Source of the DNA: CAYTIB01 sp964437725
Lineage (GTDB): Bacteria; UBA8248; JACPRG01; G963555815
Direction of reading: 5' to 3'
DNA: 64,000 bases
Assembly: GCA_964437725.1 (NCBI GenBank)
Contig: CAYTIB010000036.1
Coordinates: forward strand, 87,564-151,563
Part shown: positions 43,187-51,794 of the stretch, one piece after another
How the letters are laid out: each line of letters opens with the position of its first letter
How positions within the stretch are numbered: the stretch's first letter is position 1
The notes under the pieces: model-generated
Told to the model about the DNA's origin: nothing
What the model saw: only the letters and a program-made list of their open reading frames with translations
Database searches by the model: none
Position numbers and translations under genes: made by a program

Positions 43187-44374
43187 ATGGATAAAGCGGT
43201 TATCATCGAGGCTGTGAGGACCCCCGTAGGTCGCGATCGAGGTTCCCTCAAAAATTTTGATGTAGATGAGTTGGCTGCAATCGTTTTGTCTGAGGTTGTT
43301 CGAAGGGCGGACCTCGATCCAGCATCTGTTGATGATGTTATGCTCGGTGTCTCGAATCAAGTAGCCCGAGCTAAAAACATCGCTCGTGTGGCGCTGCTTC
43401 GGGCTGGTTATCCTGCTTCAGTCCCCGGAACAACGATTACGAGACTTTGCGGTTCAAGTTTACAAGCTATTAATTTTGCCGCTATGGCGATCGAAACCGG
43501 CCAAGCTGAGGTGATCGTAGCTGGGGGGGCTGAGAGTATGACCCGCACACCCTACATTCTCGAAAAAATCTCCTCCCCTTTTGCTCGTGGAGATCAAGTA
43601 TTGATGGATTGTTTCACAGGAACGGTGACTGCACCCGACGGGATGCATGTGGCCAACGGGATCACTGCTGAAAACGTTGCTCGCCAGTATGACATCAATC
43701 GCGAAGAGCAAGATTTTTATGCTTATAACTCTCATATGCGAGCCAAGGCTGCCTCCGTCGACGGGCGGTTTAAGGAAGAGATAGTTTCCGTTGAGATCCC
43801 GCCTTTAACAAAACGCGAAGAACCGGTTTGTTTTGAGGAGGATGAACATATACGTTTTGACACAACCTTGGAAAAATTGGCATCACTTCGGCCCGCTTTT
43901 GATAAGGATGGAACGGTTACAGCAGGGAACTCCTCAGGGATTAATGATGGGGCCGCAGCCGTTCTGATCATGAGTGCTAGCCGGGCTAAGGCGGGGGGTT
44001 ATAAACCGCTGGCAAGGGTGCGCGGGACTGGGGTAGCTGGTACGGACCCGGATATTATGGGAATGGGTCCCATCTATTCGACTCCGAAGGCTCTCCGGGC
44101 GGCAAAGGTCGAGATGGGTGATATTGACCTAGTGGAATTGAACGAGGCGTTTGCTTCTCAGGTGCTAGCTTGTGCACGAGTTCTAGAAATGGACCCGGAG
44201 ACAATGAATGTTAACGGCGGGGGAATCTCAGTCGGACATCCTTTGGGTGCCACTGGAGCTCGGATGATGACAACACTCCTCCATGAGATGAATCGGCGAG
44301 ATATAAGTCTTGGGCTTGCAACAATGTGCATCGGGGGTGGACAGGGGATCACTAGCGTAGTTGAGCGGGCTTGA
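43187..44374 (+). CDS. acetyl-CoA C-acetyltransferase (thiolase)
   Basis: About 395 residues. The nucleophilic cysteine is in TRLCGSSLQAINFAAMA, the histidine base in NVNGGGISVGHPLGATGAR and the second cysteine in TMCIGGGQGI, all as in biosynthetic/degradative thiolases. It condenses or cleaves acetoacetyl-CoA or longer 3-ketoacyl-CoA. With the mutase gene four kilobases on, it suggests acyl-CoA and propionate metabolism, though the two are not in one operon. ATG 43187 lies eight bases after AAGGGAG; GTG 43184 is an adjacent alternative. Chain-length preference cannot be read. Confidence 0.92.
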   Translation: MDKAVIIEAVRTPVGRDRGSLKNFDVDELAAIVLSEVVRRADLDPASVDDVMLGVSNQVARAKNIARVALLRAGYPASVPGTTITRLCGSSLQAINFAAMAIETGQAEVIVAGGAESMTRTPYILEKISSPFARGDQVLMDCFTGTVTAPDGMHVANGITAENVARQYDINREEQDFYAYNSHMRAKAASVDGRFKEEIVSVEIPPLTKREEPVCFEEDEHIRFDTTLEKLASLRPAFDKDGTVTAGNSSGINDGAAAVLIMSASRAKAGGYKPLARVRGTGVAGTDPDIMGMGPIYSTPKALRAAKVEMGDIDLVELNEAFASQVLACARVLEMDPETMNVNGGGISVGHPLGATGARMMTTLLHEMNRRDISLGLATMCIGGGQGITSVVERA

Positions 44375-44436
44375 ACTCACGGGCCCTCATGTTTCTCCCT
44401 TGTTTTCAAGTTGGCGTGTTCCGTGGGTTCCCTTTT
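44373..44436 (+). terminator. possible long-loop terminator after the thiolase gene
   Basis: GAACTCACGG (44373-44382) can pair over ten bases, with one G-T, with CCGTGGGTTC (44421-44430). CCTTTT follows. The 38-base loop is long, so this is tentative. Confidence 0.35.
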
Positions 44437-44542
44437 AATTCTGGTTGAATCCGGTGCCTTGACGATCTAACATGTTCCAGAGGCTGTACCACTTATCCCC
44501 CTTGCCAATATACCGTGTTGATCCCTATTGGAGCTCAGAGCA

Positions 44543-45124
44543 ATGGATTGGTCTCTTTTCAGGAGTATTCTGGAAGCTACTATGATTCTAGCGGTGCTTC
44601 CTGGTTTAGCCGTTTATCTACTACGTACGCAAAAGCGCAAGGTGGAAGTTCAGAGACAACTTTTAGAGGAAAAGGGCGTTGCCCTTAAGGATGCGGAACT
44701 GTCTTTAAGGGATACTGAGGCTGAATTGGCGGAGCTTCAGGGCCGGTTTCATGCTTTTACAGAGAAAGTTGTTTCCCGAAACCGTCAGGCTTGGACCCGA
44801 TTTTTGGATGAGGAATCTACAGTGGTGAAAACTTCTCACCAGAAGGTCGGCGGGATCCTGAGTGAGCGGTTTGAAGGCTTTCAGAAGCGACTGGCATCTG
44901 TTCAGCAGGAACTCGATGGCTTTCGCAATGACTTGATGGTGTCCTATGATGGTTTTTTTCTGGAGCGAGAAAAATCCCTTGGCGAAAGAGGTATGCCATC
45001 GTTTGTACAGCCAGATTGGACGTCCGAGGTTGAAGCTGAATATCGTGAAGGAACATCAGGGGATATAATACCTTTTCCGACTCAGGGTATCGCATCGTCA
45101 GAGAACAAGGATACAGATTTGTAA
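44543..45124 (+). CDS. single-pass membrane coiled-coil protein, unrecognised
   Basis: About 193 residues. One N-terminal transmembrane helix (ILEATMILAVLPGLAVYLL) is followed by a long charged coiled coil (about residues 35-140), with an acidic, proline-bearing tail. This plan resembles small envelope or division-site proteins, but no family is recognised. GGAG lies ten bases before the ATG at 44543; TTG 44528 is the longer option. It stands alone between the thiolase gene and kdsD on the same strand. The tail region DIIPFPTQG is low in complexity. Confidence 0.6.
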   Translation: MDWSLFRSILEATMILAVLPGLAVYLLRTQKRKVEVQRQLLEEKGVALKDAELSLRDTEAELAELQGRFHAFTEKVVSRNRQAWTRFLDEESTVVKTSHQKVGGILSERFEGFQKRLASVQQELDGFRNDLMVSYDGFFLEREKSLGERGMPSFVQPDWTSEVEAEYREGTSGDIIPFPTQGIASSENKDTDL

Positions 45125-45133
45125 ATCTGTTGA

Positions 45134-45162
45134 TTGACAGGCGAGGTTATTAGAGGTTTTAC
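45134..45162 (+). promoter_or_regulatory. weak candidate promoter for kdsD-kdsC-mutase
   Basis: TTGACA at 45134-45139 is a perfect -35. A 17-base spacer leads to TTTTAC at 45157-45162, only 3 of 6 to the -10 consensus. About 115 bases of leader would precede kdsD. Confidence 0.3.
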
Positions 45163-45283
45163 GGATGGGCCTCGGTGTCTTTTATTCCCGTTAGGGGTTC
45201 CGTTGGATCCCGTCGATGTGGGCGACTCACGTTAACCTGACTGTGTATTTTGAAAGGCGACATATCCCGGAAAGGGTTGCCGC

Positions 45284-46243
45284 GTGGTGCGAGAGCGGGC
45301 GAAAAAGGTATTTGAATCTGAGGCGAAGGCTATAACGGATCTGATTCCCCGTTTGGACGAATCCTTCTCGCAGGCGGTGGATCTGCTTTGTAATTGTAAG
45401 GGTCGTATTGTTGTCTGCGGGATGGGGAAATCCGGGATCGTAGGTCGGAAAATCGCGTCCACGCTAGCCAGCATTGGAATACCCGCTTTGTTCCTTCACC
45501 CTGCCGAGGCTGCCCATGGAGATGCCGGGATGGTGGCTGAGGGCGATGTAGTGATAGCTCTCTCAAACAGCGGAGAGACTGGAGAGCTTTTAAATCTCCT
45601 GTCTTTCATTCGTACGATCAAGGTTTCTCTTATCAGCCTTACCGGTAACACCCAATCCTCTTTGGCCCAACATAGCGATGTTGTTCTAAATGTTGGAGTT
45701 GAGGAGGAGGCTTGCCCTCTCAATCTCGTGCCAACCTCTAGCACGATTGCGGCGATGGCCATGGGGGATGCCCTGGCGATGACGCTGCTTGAGCGTAAGG
45801 GATTAGACCCTGAAGAATATTCTCTCCACCATCCAGGAGGTAGCCTGGGTAATAAACTACTTTTGCAGGTCAAGGATCTTCTCAACGTTGGAGATATGAT
45901 TCCACTAGTTCAGATTGGGACACTTTTCAAAGATGTCATATACGAAATTTCTTCCAAAAGACTTGGAGTGACTGCAGTAGCAGACTTAAATGGTAGGCTC
46001 GTTGGGATTATTACGGATGGTGATGTCCGGCGAGCTATAGAGTGCCACCAGAATGTTCTTGAAAAAAGAGCGCAAGATATCATGTCGGAAAGCCCCAAAA
46101 GCATCGACGCGACAGCCTTGGCATTTGAGGCTCTGCGCCAGATGGAGATGCATAGTATCACATCATTATTAACGTTGGATGAAGACCAGAAAATAACGGG
46201 TATCATACATATGCATGACATCCTAAAGGCAGGAATTCTCTGA
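45284..46243 (+). CDS. kdsD: D-arabinose 5-phosphate isomerase
   Basis: 319-residue KpsF/GutQ-family enzyme. An N-terminal SIS domain holds VCGMGKSGIVGRKIASTLAS and ALSNSGETGELLNLL, the sugar-phosphate sites. HPAEAAHGDAGMV carries the conserved histidine and HHPGGSLGNKLL the second. Two CBS domains fill the C-terminal third. It converts ribulose 5-phosphate to arabinose 5-phosphate, the first step of Kdo synthesis. GTG start. Its stop directly abuts the kdsC ATG. kdsA lies seven kilobases downstream, so the pathway is encoded in two nearby units. Confidence 0.93.
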   Translation: MVRERAKKVFESEAKAITDLIPRLDESFSQAVDLLCNCKGRIVVCGMGKSGIVGRKIASTLASIGIPALFLHPAEAAHGDAGMVAEGDVVIALSNSGETGELLNLLSFIRTIKVSLISLTGNTQSSLAQHSDVVLNVGVEEEACPLNLVPTSSTIAAMAMGDALAMTLLERKGLDPEEYSLHHPGGSLGNKLLLQVKDLLNVGDMIPLVQIGTLFKDVIYEISSKRLGVTAVADLNGRLVGIITDGDVRRAIECHQNVLEKRAQDIMSESPKSIDATALAFEALRQMEMHSITSLLTLDEDQKITGIIHMHDILKAGIL

Positions 46244-46792
46244 ATGGAAATTATCCCTCATGAGTGTGCACGCAGGGTCCGTCTATTAATTTTGGACGTG
46301 GATGGAGTTCAGACGGACCGGGGTCTTTATTATGGTGAAACTGGAGGTGTGGCGCGTCGGTTTGATGTTCAAGATGGAACTGGAATTACTCTTGCCCAGG
46401 AGGCAGGTATTGTTGTGGCCTTTGCTAGCGGAAAGGGTGGAGTCTCAATCCGTGCCCGGGCTGAGGAGCTAGGGGTAGAAGATATTTATGAAAATCTTCG
46501 GGACAAGGTAAAAGCCTACGAAGAATTGAAGGCAAAGTATATCGTTACTGACCTGGAGGGCGCTTACATTGCAGACGATGTAATAGATCTTCCCGTATTA
46601 CGGAAAGTTGGTTTGGGTGTTGCGGTTGCAGATGCCGCGGACGAGGTTCTTAAGGCAGCCACATGGGTGACTGTTTGCCCCGGAGGACGTGGTGCGGTTC
46701 GTGAGTCCGTAGAGTTTATTCTACGAGCACAGAATAAATGGGACAAAGTACTTGAGCAGCGGTACGGGGTAGAGTTTCCTTCCGGAGGATGA
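46244..46792 (+). CDS. kdsC: 3-deoxy-D-manno-octulosonate 8-phosphate phosphatase
   Basis: 182-residue HAD-family phosphatase without a cap domain. The nucleophile motif is LLILDVDGVQTDRGLYY, where Leu is more usual than Gln after GV. The motif II region is AFASGKGGVSI and the last acidic motif IADDVIDLPVL, where Ala replaces the usual Gly. It removes phosphate from Kdo 8-phosphate. The ATG begins right after the kdsD stop. Its stop overlaps the next gene's ATG as ATGA, so kdsD, kdsC and the mutase are coupled. The C-terminal tail is a little longer than in E. coli KdsC. Confidence 0.9.
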   Translation: MEIIPHECARRVRLLILDVDGVQTDRGLYYGETGGVARRFDVQDGTGITLAQEAGIVVAFASGKGGVSIRARAEELGVEDIYENLRDKVKAYEELKAKYIVTDLEGAYIADDVIDLPVLRKVGLGVAVADAADEVLKAATWVTVCPGGRGAVRESVEFILRAQNKWDKVLEQRYGVEFPSGG

Positions 46793-48501
46793 AAGAGTCG
46801 GGATCTATGGGACGAAAGAGGCCGAATCTTTCTGTTGCTCGTAGAGAATGGGAAGAGGGTGTTCTTGGAAAAGCATTGGAACAACATTCGGAGAGCCGAG
46901 AACACTTTGAGACGGAATCACAAATTCCGATAGAACGACTTTACACACCCGAACACCTTGTTGATCAAGACTATCTCGACGACTTAGGTTTTCCAGGGGA
47001 AGCACCTTTTACCCGTGGTATTCATCCGACAATGTTCCGTGGTCGTCTCTGGACGACCCGCCAATATGCGGGGTATGCGTCTGCGAAGGAATCTAATCGG
47101 AGGTATAAATATCTTCTTGAACGAGGAAACACGGGGCTAAGCGTGGCTTTCGATCTGCCGACGCAGATCGGATACGATTCGGATCATCCGATAGCCGAAG
47201 GCGAGGTGGGTCGCGTCGGTGTGGCAATTGACAGCCTTCGGGACATGGAGATGTTGTTTAACGGTATCCCTATGGGCCAGGTCAGTACTTCTATGACCAT
47301 CAATGCCACAGCCTCCATCTTAATGGCTCTATATATTGTAGCCGCCGAAAAGCAGGGAGTTTCAAAAGCAAAACTGAGAGGAACGGTTCAAAACGACGTT
47401 CTGAAAGAATATATTGCCCGCGGAACCTATATTTACCCACCTGAACCCTCTTTGCGAATCATCACTGATATGTTCTCGTATTGCGAAAAACACCTGCCGC
47501 AGTGGAACGCCATCAGTATTAGCGGTTATCACATGCGGGAGGCCGGATGCACAGCAGTACAGGAGGTAGCCTTCACGCTTGCAAACGGTATTGCTTACGT
47601 CGATGCTGCCTGCAGGGCGGGTCTGAAACCAGATGACTTAGGAAAAAACCTATCATTTTTTTTCTCCGTTCATAACCATTTTCTCGAAGAGGTAGCCAAA
47701 TTTCGAGCAGCGAGGCGACTTTGGGCAAATATTATGACCGATCGGTTCGATACCAAGTCAGATCGGGCTCGTATGCTTCGTTTTCACACACAAACTGCTG
47801 GAGTAACACTTACCGCCCAGCAGCCCCTGACGAACGTGGTTCGTGTGACAATGCAGGCACTTTCGGCTGTGCTTGGTGGAACCCAGTCTCTACATACTAA
47901 TTCCTTTGATGAGGCCCTGGCTCTTCCGTCTGAGGAAGCAGTTCGTTTGGCTCTTCGTACACAGCAGGTTCTGGCTCATGAGTCTGGAGTGATTGAGACT
48001 GTGGACCCATTGGCGGGAAGTTATGCTGTCGAAAGTTTGACAAGGGAGATTGAGGCCCGTGCGATGGCCTATATTTGTCGTATTGATGACATGGGAGGAA
48101 TGATGAGAGCCATCGAGCAGGGATGGGTACAATCGGAGATCCATGAAGCCGCTTATCAACACCAAAAGTCGGTGGAGGCCGGTGAGTCTATCGTTGTTGG
48201 GGTAAATTCTTATCGCGAGAAGAACGAAGAACCCACGGGTGCGAGTAAATCTGATCCCGAGTTACTGTACATAGATCCGGCTGTGGAATCCGAACAAAGA
48301 GAAAAACTTGCAGAATTGCGACAACAACGAAATGGAAGGGCTGTCAAAAAATGCCTATCCAATATAGAAAAAGCAGCACGTGGTACGTCCAACTTGATGC
48401 CGCCGATTTTAGAGGCTGTTCGTGCTTTTGCGACGGTAGGCGAGATTGCTGATACGATGAGAGATGTTTTTGGAGAGCATGAACATTCTGGAATTAATTA
48501 A
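46789..48501 (+). CDS. methylmalonyl-CoA mutase, large (catalytic) subunit
   Basis: 570-residue TIM-barrel mutase subunit without a B12-binding domain, as in archaeal-type two-part enzymes. LWTTRQYAGYASAKESNRR keeps the Tyr (RQY) that marks methylmalonyl-CoA mutase; isobutyryl-CoA mutase has Phe and 2-hydroxyisobutyryl-CoA mutase has Ile there. VLKEYIARGTYIYPP keeps the Arg that binds the substrate carboxylate, and ISISGYHMREAGC keeps the catalytic His. It interconverts methylmalonyl- and succinyl-CoA. The small cobalamin subunit is not adjacent. The ATG overlaps the kdsC stop as ATGA, an unusual partner for a Kdo gene. A second ATG at 46807 is possible. Confidence 0.9.
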   Translation: MKESGSMGRKRPNLSVARREWEEGVLGKALEQHSESREHFETESQIPIERLYTPEHLVDQDYLDDLGFPGEAPFTRGIHPTMFRGRLWTTRQYAGYASAKESNRRYKYLLERGNTGLSVAFDLPTQIGYDSDHPIAEGEVGRVGVAIDSLRDMEMLFNGIPMGQVSTSMTINATASILMALYIVAAEKQGVSKAKLRGTVQNDVLKEYIARGTYIYPPEPSLRIITDMFSYCEKHLPQWNAISISGYHMREAGCTAVQEVAFTLANGIAYVDAACRAGLKPDDLGKNLSFFFSVHNHFLEEVAKFRAARRLWANIMTDRFDTKSDRARMLRFHTQTAGVTLTAQQPLTNVVRVTMQALSAVLGGTQSLHTNSFDEALALPSEEAVRLALRTQQVLAHESGVIETVDPLAGSYAVESLTREIEARAMAYICRIDDMGGMMRAIEQGWVQSEIHEAAYQHQKSVEAGESIVVGVNSYREKNEEPTGASKSDPELLYIDPAVESEQREKLAELRQQRNGRAVKKCLSNIEKAARGTSNLMPPILEAVRAFATVGEIADTMRDVFGEHEHSGIN

Positions 48502-48724
48502 TAGGCCGATCGATTTTCATGAGTATCAGATTGCTAGCTTCTCTAGTTTATATAAATTTTATCCGACGAGTCCCTTTTTAGCTTTTTCCGGCAACCGAAA
48601 ATTCCAGAGTCAGTAGACGGTGGCGAACTCAGGTAACACTAACATCCTATGATGAGTATGTACTGCGGAGTGGTTTAGCAGTAGCTCTTGAGGATGCGAT
48701 TAACTTTTGACCTGAAGGGAAGAA

Positions 48725-49210
48725 ATGGAAGCGCCGAAGATAAACGGTATTCATCACATAACATTGATTTGTCGAAATATGGATCTGACAGCTGATTTCT
48801 ATACAAAGGTTTTAGGTTTCACACTAGTCAAACAGACAGTTAACTACGATGATCCTTCTTCTAGGCACTTTTATTTTGGAGACGAAACAGGGTCACCTGG
48901 GACGGTGTTGACCTTTTTTGAAAATGCCTCTGGACAGCAAGCCCAAGTGGGTGTGGGGATTACCCATCATCTAGCTCTCTCAGTGGAGAACGAATCCGAC
49001 CTGCATGCCTGGAAGAAGAGACTCACACTGAATGGCGTTTTTGTTTCCGGTCCGTATGATCGTACATATTTCCAATCCATTTATTTTCAAGACCCAGACG
49101 GGATTGTTGTTGAAATGGCTACTAAAGGCCCGGGTTTTACAGTGGATGAAACAACAGAAACACTAGGAACCAAGATGATCCTGCCTGATAAATCCAAAAC
49201 TCGAAAATAA
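48725..49210 (+). CDS. VOC-superfamily (glyoxalase/dioxygenase-like) protein
   Basis: 161-residue single-module protein. It begins INGIHHITLICRNMDLTADF, with VLGFTLVKQTVNYDDPSSRH and FYFGDETGSPGTVLTFFE, a segment usually found in ring-cleaving dioxygenase-type proteins of about 310 residues with two VOC modules. Here only the first module is present. Metal ligands are likely in the HHI start, THHLALS and IVVEMA. It is not a classical methylmalonyl-CoA epimerase, although that enzyme belongs to the same superfamily and the mutase is upstream. ATG start after GAAGGGAAG. It converges with the citrate synthase gene. Confidence 0.75.
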   Translation: MEAPKINGIHHITLICRNMDLTADFYTKVLGFTLVKQTVNYDDPSSRHFYFGDETGSPGTVLTFFENASGQQAQVGVGITHHLALSVENESDLHAWKKRLTLNGVFVSGPYDRTYFQSIYFQDPDGIVVEMATKGPGFTVDETTETLGTKMILPDKSKTRK

Positions 49211-49220
49211 GGTTTTTTTA

Positions 49221-50372
49221 CTAACTTTGACTTGAAAGATCCTCGAATAAGTAGCCGCAACGGTATATCGGAACACCTTTTCCGCCTCGAAAATGGATGC
49301 GCTCATCAATGATTTGCGCGGCGATTCCCACAACGCGTGACCACCCGAATAGTAGGGAATAGTATTCAGAGTTGACCAAGCCGGCCGCATTCAGTAGTGA
49401 TCCAGTAATGGCGTCTACATTCGGATAGGGGTTCTGGATTTTGCCGGTTTTTTTCAGGATTTCGGGTGCCACTTCACGAAGGGTCAGTGCGATTTGAATA
49501 TTATTATCATCTGGGAAGTATTTTTTCCCGAATTCATATCCTATGGTTGCCCGAGAGTCTTCTGCTCTCAGGACTGCATGACCGAACCCAAAGACTAACT
49601 TATTTGTGGCGAGACAATTCTCAATAAATTGACTCACGTGACTTGATTCAGGATTCCCAACCTCATGAATAAAGTTCAGCGCGTCCTGGTTGGCTCGGCC
49701 GTGCCGGGGTCCGTAGAGCCCCGCCATGGCAGCGGCCATGGAAGCGAAGATGTCGGCCAATCCCGAGGCAACGGCTTTGCCCGTGAGGGTGCTCAGGTTC
49801 CCGCCGCCGTGGTCATAGTGCATGATGTGAAACAACCTTAGGACGCGCTCAAGTTCAGGATGTGCCTTGGGAGCTCCCAACATGTGAACAAAGTTTTCCG
49901 TATACCCAAGTTCGGGGTTACTGGGGATGGGATCTCCCCAACCCTCTCGTATCCGAAAGATTGCTGCAATTACCTCATTAATCCAGGCGATCAGATTCAA
50001 GCCATCCTCAAGGTAATCCTCTTGTTTTCCCAACATACCAAGATGCGTTAGGCCAGCGATGAACCATTCCATAGGGTGGCCTTCGCGAGGGAGGCTCTTC
50101 AACAATTCAATTGCCTCTGCAGGGCATTTTTTGGCGCGTTTGACAATATCTGCTTTAAAGTTTTCAGCTTCTTCTGGGGATGGTTCTACCTTGTTCAGGA
50201 GCAAGTACATAACCTGCTCCGGAGTATGGCCAGCAAGTTCAGAGACCGGTCGGCCCACGTAATGGACGCCTTTAATAGGATCCACCCGACTCGTCCAGAC
50301 ATGCCCAACAGGAATTCCCCGGAGTCCGGTGTCTAAATTGTTTTCCTTCACTTCAAATAAAACATCACTCAT
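49221..50372 (-). CDS. gltA: citrate synthase (eukaryote-like/2-methylcitrate synthase family)
   Basis: About 383 residues. LFHIMHYDHGGGNLSTLTGK holds the first catalytic histidine, GFGHAVLRAEDSRAT the second and its neighbouring arginines; the GHAVLR form and the ~380-residue length are like the mitochondrial/Geobacter type rather than the longer hexameric E. coli enzyme. It condenses acetyl-CoA with oxaloacetate at entry to the TCA cycle; some relatives use propionyl-CoA. ATG 50372 follows GGAG at nine bases; seven extra residues of the longer frame lack a ribosome site. It converges with the VOC gene with only ten bases between stops. Confidence 0.88.
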   Translation of the reverse strand: MSDVLFEVKENNLDTGLRGIPVGHVWTSRVDPIKGVHYVGRPVSELAGHTPEQVMYLLLNKVEPSPEEAENFKADIVKRAKKCPAEAIELLKSLPREGHPMEWFIAGLTHLGMLGKQEDYLEDGLNLIAWINEVIAAIFRIREGWGDPIPSNPELGYTENFVHMLGAPKAHPELERVLRLFHIMHYDHGGGNLSTLTGKAVASGLADIFASMAAAMAGLYGPRHGRANQDALNFIHEVGNPESSHVSQFIENCLATNKLVFGFGHAVLRAEDSRATIGYEFGKKYFPDDNNIQIALTLREVAPEILKKTGKIQNPYPNVDAITGSLLNAAGLVNSEYYSLLFGWSRVVGIAAQIIDERIHFRGGKGVPIYRCGYLFEDLSSQS

Positions 50373-50631
50373 TGATTGGTCTCCAAACGGCAAAATCGAT
50401 CATTCCAACCCAAACACCGTTAAAGCGTCTCATACCGAGAGGCTAAGAAAGGTTGGCTACGATACTTAAAACTAGGGATTCAAACAGAATCCATTGGCTA
50501 TCGACAGTAGCCTGCCCTCACACTGATTTGTCAAATAAGTTGTAAGACTAAAGTCCGGTGACATGATAACAAACCTGCTTTGGAATGAATAGGCCAGAGA
50601 ATGGAATCTTATAGGGATCTTCTCGATGCGT

Positions 50632-51693
50632 TTATTTCTTTTTTGGTTGACCGACAGGGGTGTTGTTATTGTTCGAGGTTTTTTGTCCGATTGACCGATT
50701 TGGTAGTGGAGTAAGAACAATTTCTATTCTCCGATTTTTCCTTCTGCCCTTCGCCGTATTGTTTGAGGCGATAGGCTGGAAAGGACCGTAACCAACGGCG
50801 GAGAGTAGGGTGGGATCCACACCGCCAGCCGTCTGAAGATAGCGAACCACCGCGGCAGCTCGGAGAGTCGAAAGTTCCCAGTTATTACGATATCGGTGGC
50901 CGGCTGTAGGATGGACAGACAGGCTATCAGTGTGCCCTTCAACCTGGATGCGTTTGCCGCTGAGTCCTTTGAGAAGTTCGGCGAGTTTTTTGAGGACTTT
51001 TTTGCCCTCGGAGCTGATTTCCACACCTCCCGGTTTAAAGACGATCTTATCGATAACACTGACTGTCAGTCGCCCTTCCACCTCTTGGAGTTTTAGCTGT
51101 CCTTGCTCGACCTCTGTTTCCAGATTCTTTACTATCCGTTCGTAAACCTTGCTTTTACGTTGCAATCTTTGTGCGCGACGAATAGCTTTCTGGTATCGCT
51201 GTTTATAAATTTTGTAATGTTTACGATACGCATCTCTGTCTTCTTTTAGGGTCTGGAACTCTCCTTCAAGTTTTTCCTTCTCGTTTTCATACTGTTGTAA
51301 CTGAAGTTTAAGAGTGTTGTGCTCTTTTTGATCCACTTTCGGCATAACAGGAGGTTTGGGTGCGGAGAGTTTTTTCACCTGTTTCTGAAGAACGTTATGG
51401 GCCTGAATCCACTCATCGAGGACGCCCCGGAGTTCTTTGTTTTCACCTTCGAGGATGCGAGAGTGTCTTTTCCATTGATTACGGTCCGTAGAGACTTTTG
51501 TAAGCTGCTCTTCAGTCACGCATCCGGTCAGACAAGCCGTCAAGGTTATGGGAAGAGACGTCATCTTAATGATACGGATTGATTCACGAATGGAAACACT
51601 TCGATGGTGAGGAGAAACCAATTTGGCTGCAATATGACGAACGACCGAACGCAAGACTTTGAGCTCCCATCGAGAATCGTGAATCACCATCAA
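50632..51693 (-). CDS. OmpA-like peptidoglycan-binding lipoprotein
   Basis: Up to 353 residues. The C-terminal OmpA domain has IQVEGHTDSLSVHPTAGHRY, NWELSTLRAAAVVRYLQ and NRRIEIVLTP, which bind diaminopimelate in peptidoglycan. A long coiled coil (about residues 70-210) comes first. SLPITLTACLTGCVTEEQ looks like a lipobox (LTGC), so the mature protein would be lipid-anchored. The start is unclear: AGAGAGG lies right before TTG/ATG 51693-51688 and gives a ~43-residue leader, whereas ATG 51564 gives a very short one. The C-terminal tail is asparagine- and lysine-rich. Confidence 0.82.
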   Translation of the reverse strand: MMVIHDSRWELKVLRSVVRHIAAKLVSPHHRSVSIRESIRIIKMTSLPITLTACLTGCVTEEQLTKVSTDRNQWKRHSRILEGENKELRGVLDEWIQAHNVLQKQVKKLSAPKPPVMPKVDQKEHNTLKLQLQQYENEKEKLEGEFQTLKEDRDAYRKHYKIYKQRYQKAIRRAQRLQRKSKVYERIVKNLETEVEQGQLKLQEVEGRLTVSVIDKIVFKPGGVEISSEGKKVLKKLAELLKGLSGKRIQVEGHTDSLSVHPTAGHRYRNNWELSTLRAAAVVRYLQTAGGVDPTLLSAVGYGPFQPIASNNTAKGRRKNRRIEIVLTPLPNRSIGQKTSNNNNTPVGQPKKK

Positions 51694-51794
51694 CCTCTCT
51701 GGATCTTAACATGTCAAGGGCTTGACCTAAACATGCTACCGCCCTAATCTTGCCCGGTGCCAAATCATTGCTCGTCTCTTGGAGTAGTTTAACC

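Noticed and set aside
48502..48724. Possible small RNA or tRNA between the mutase and VOC genes
   Set aside because: No conserved tRNA arms, promoter or terminator were found; it looks like plain intergenic sequence.
50461..50500. Possible tRNA-like segment (GGATTCAAACAGAATCC)
   Set aside because: No cloverleaf, acceptor stem or anticodon arm can be built around it.
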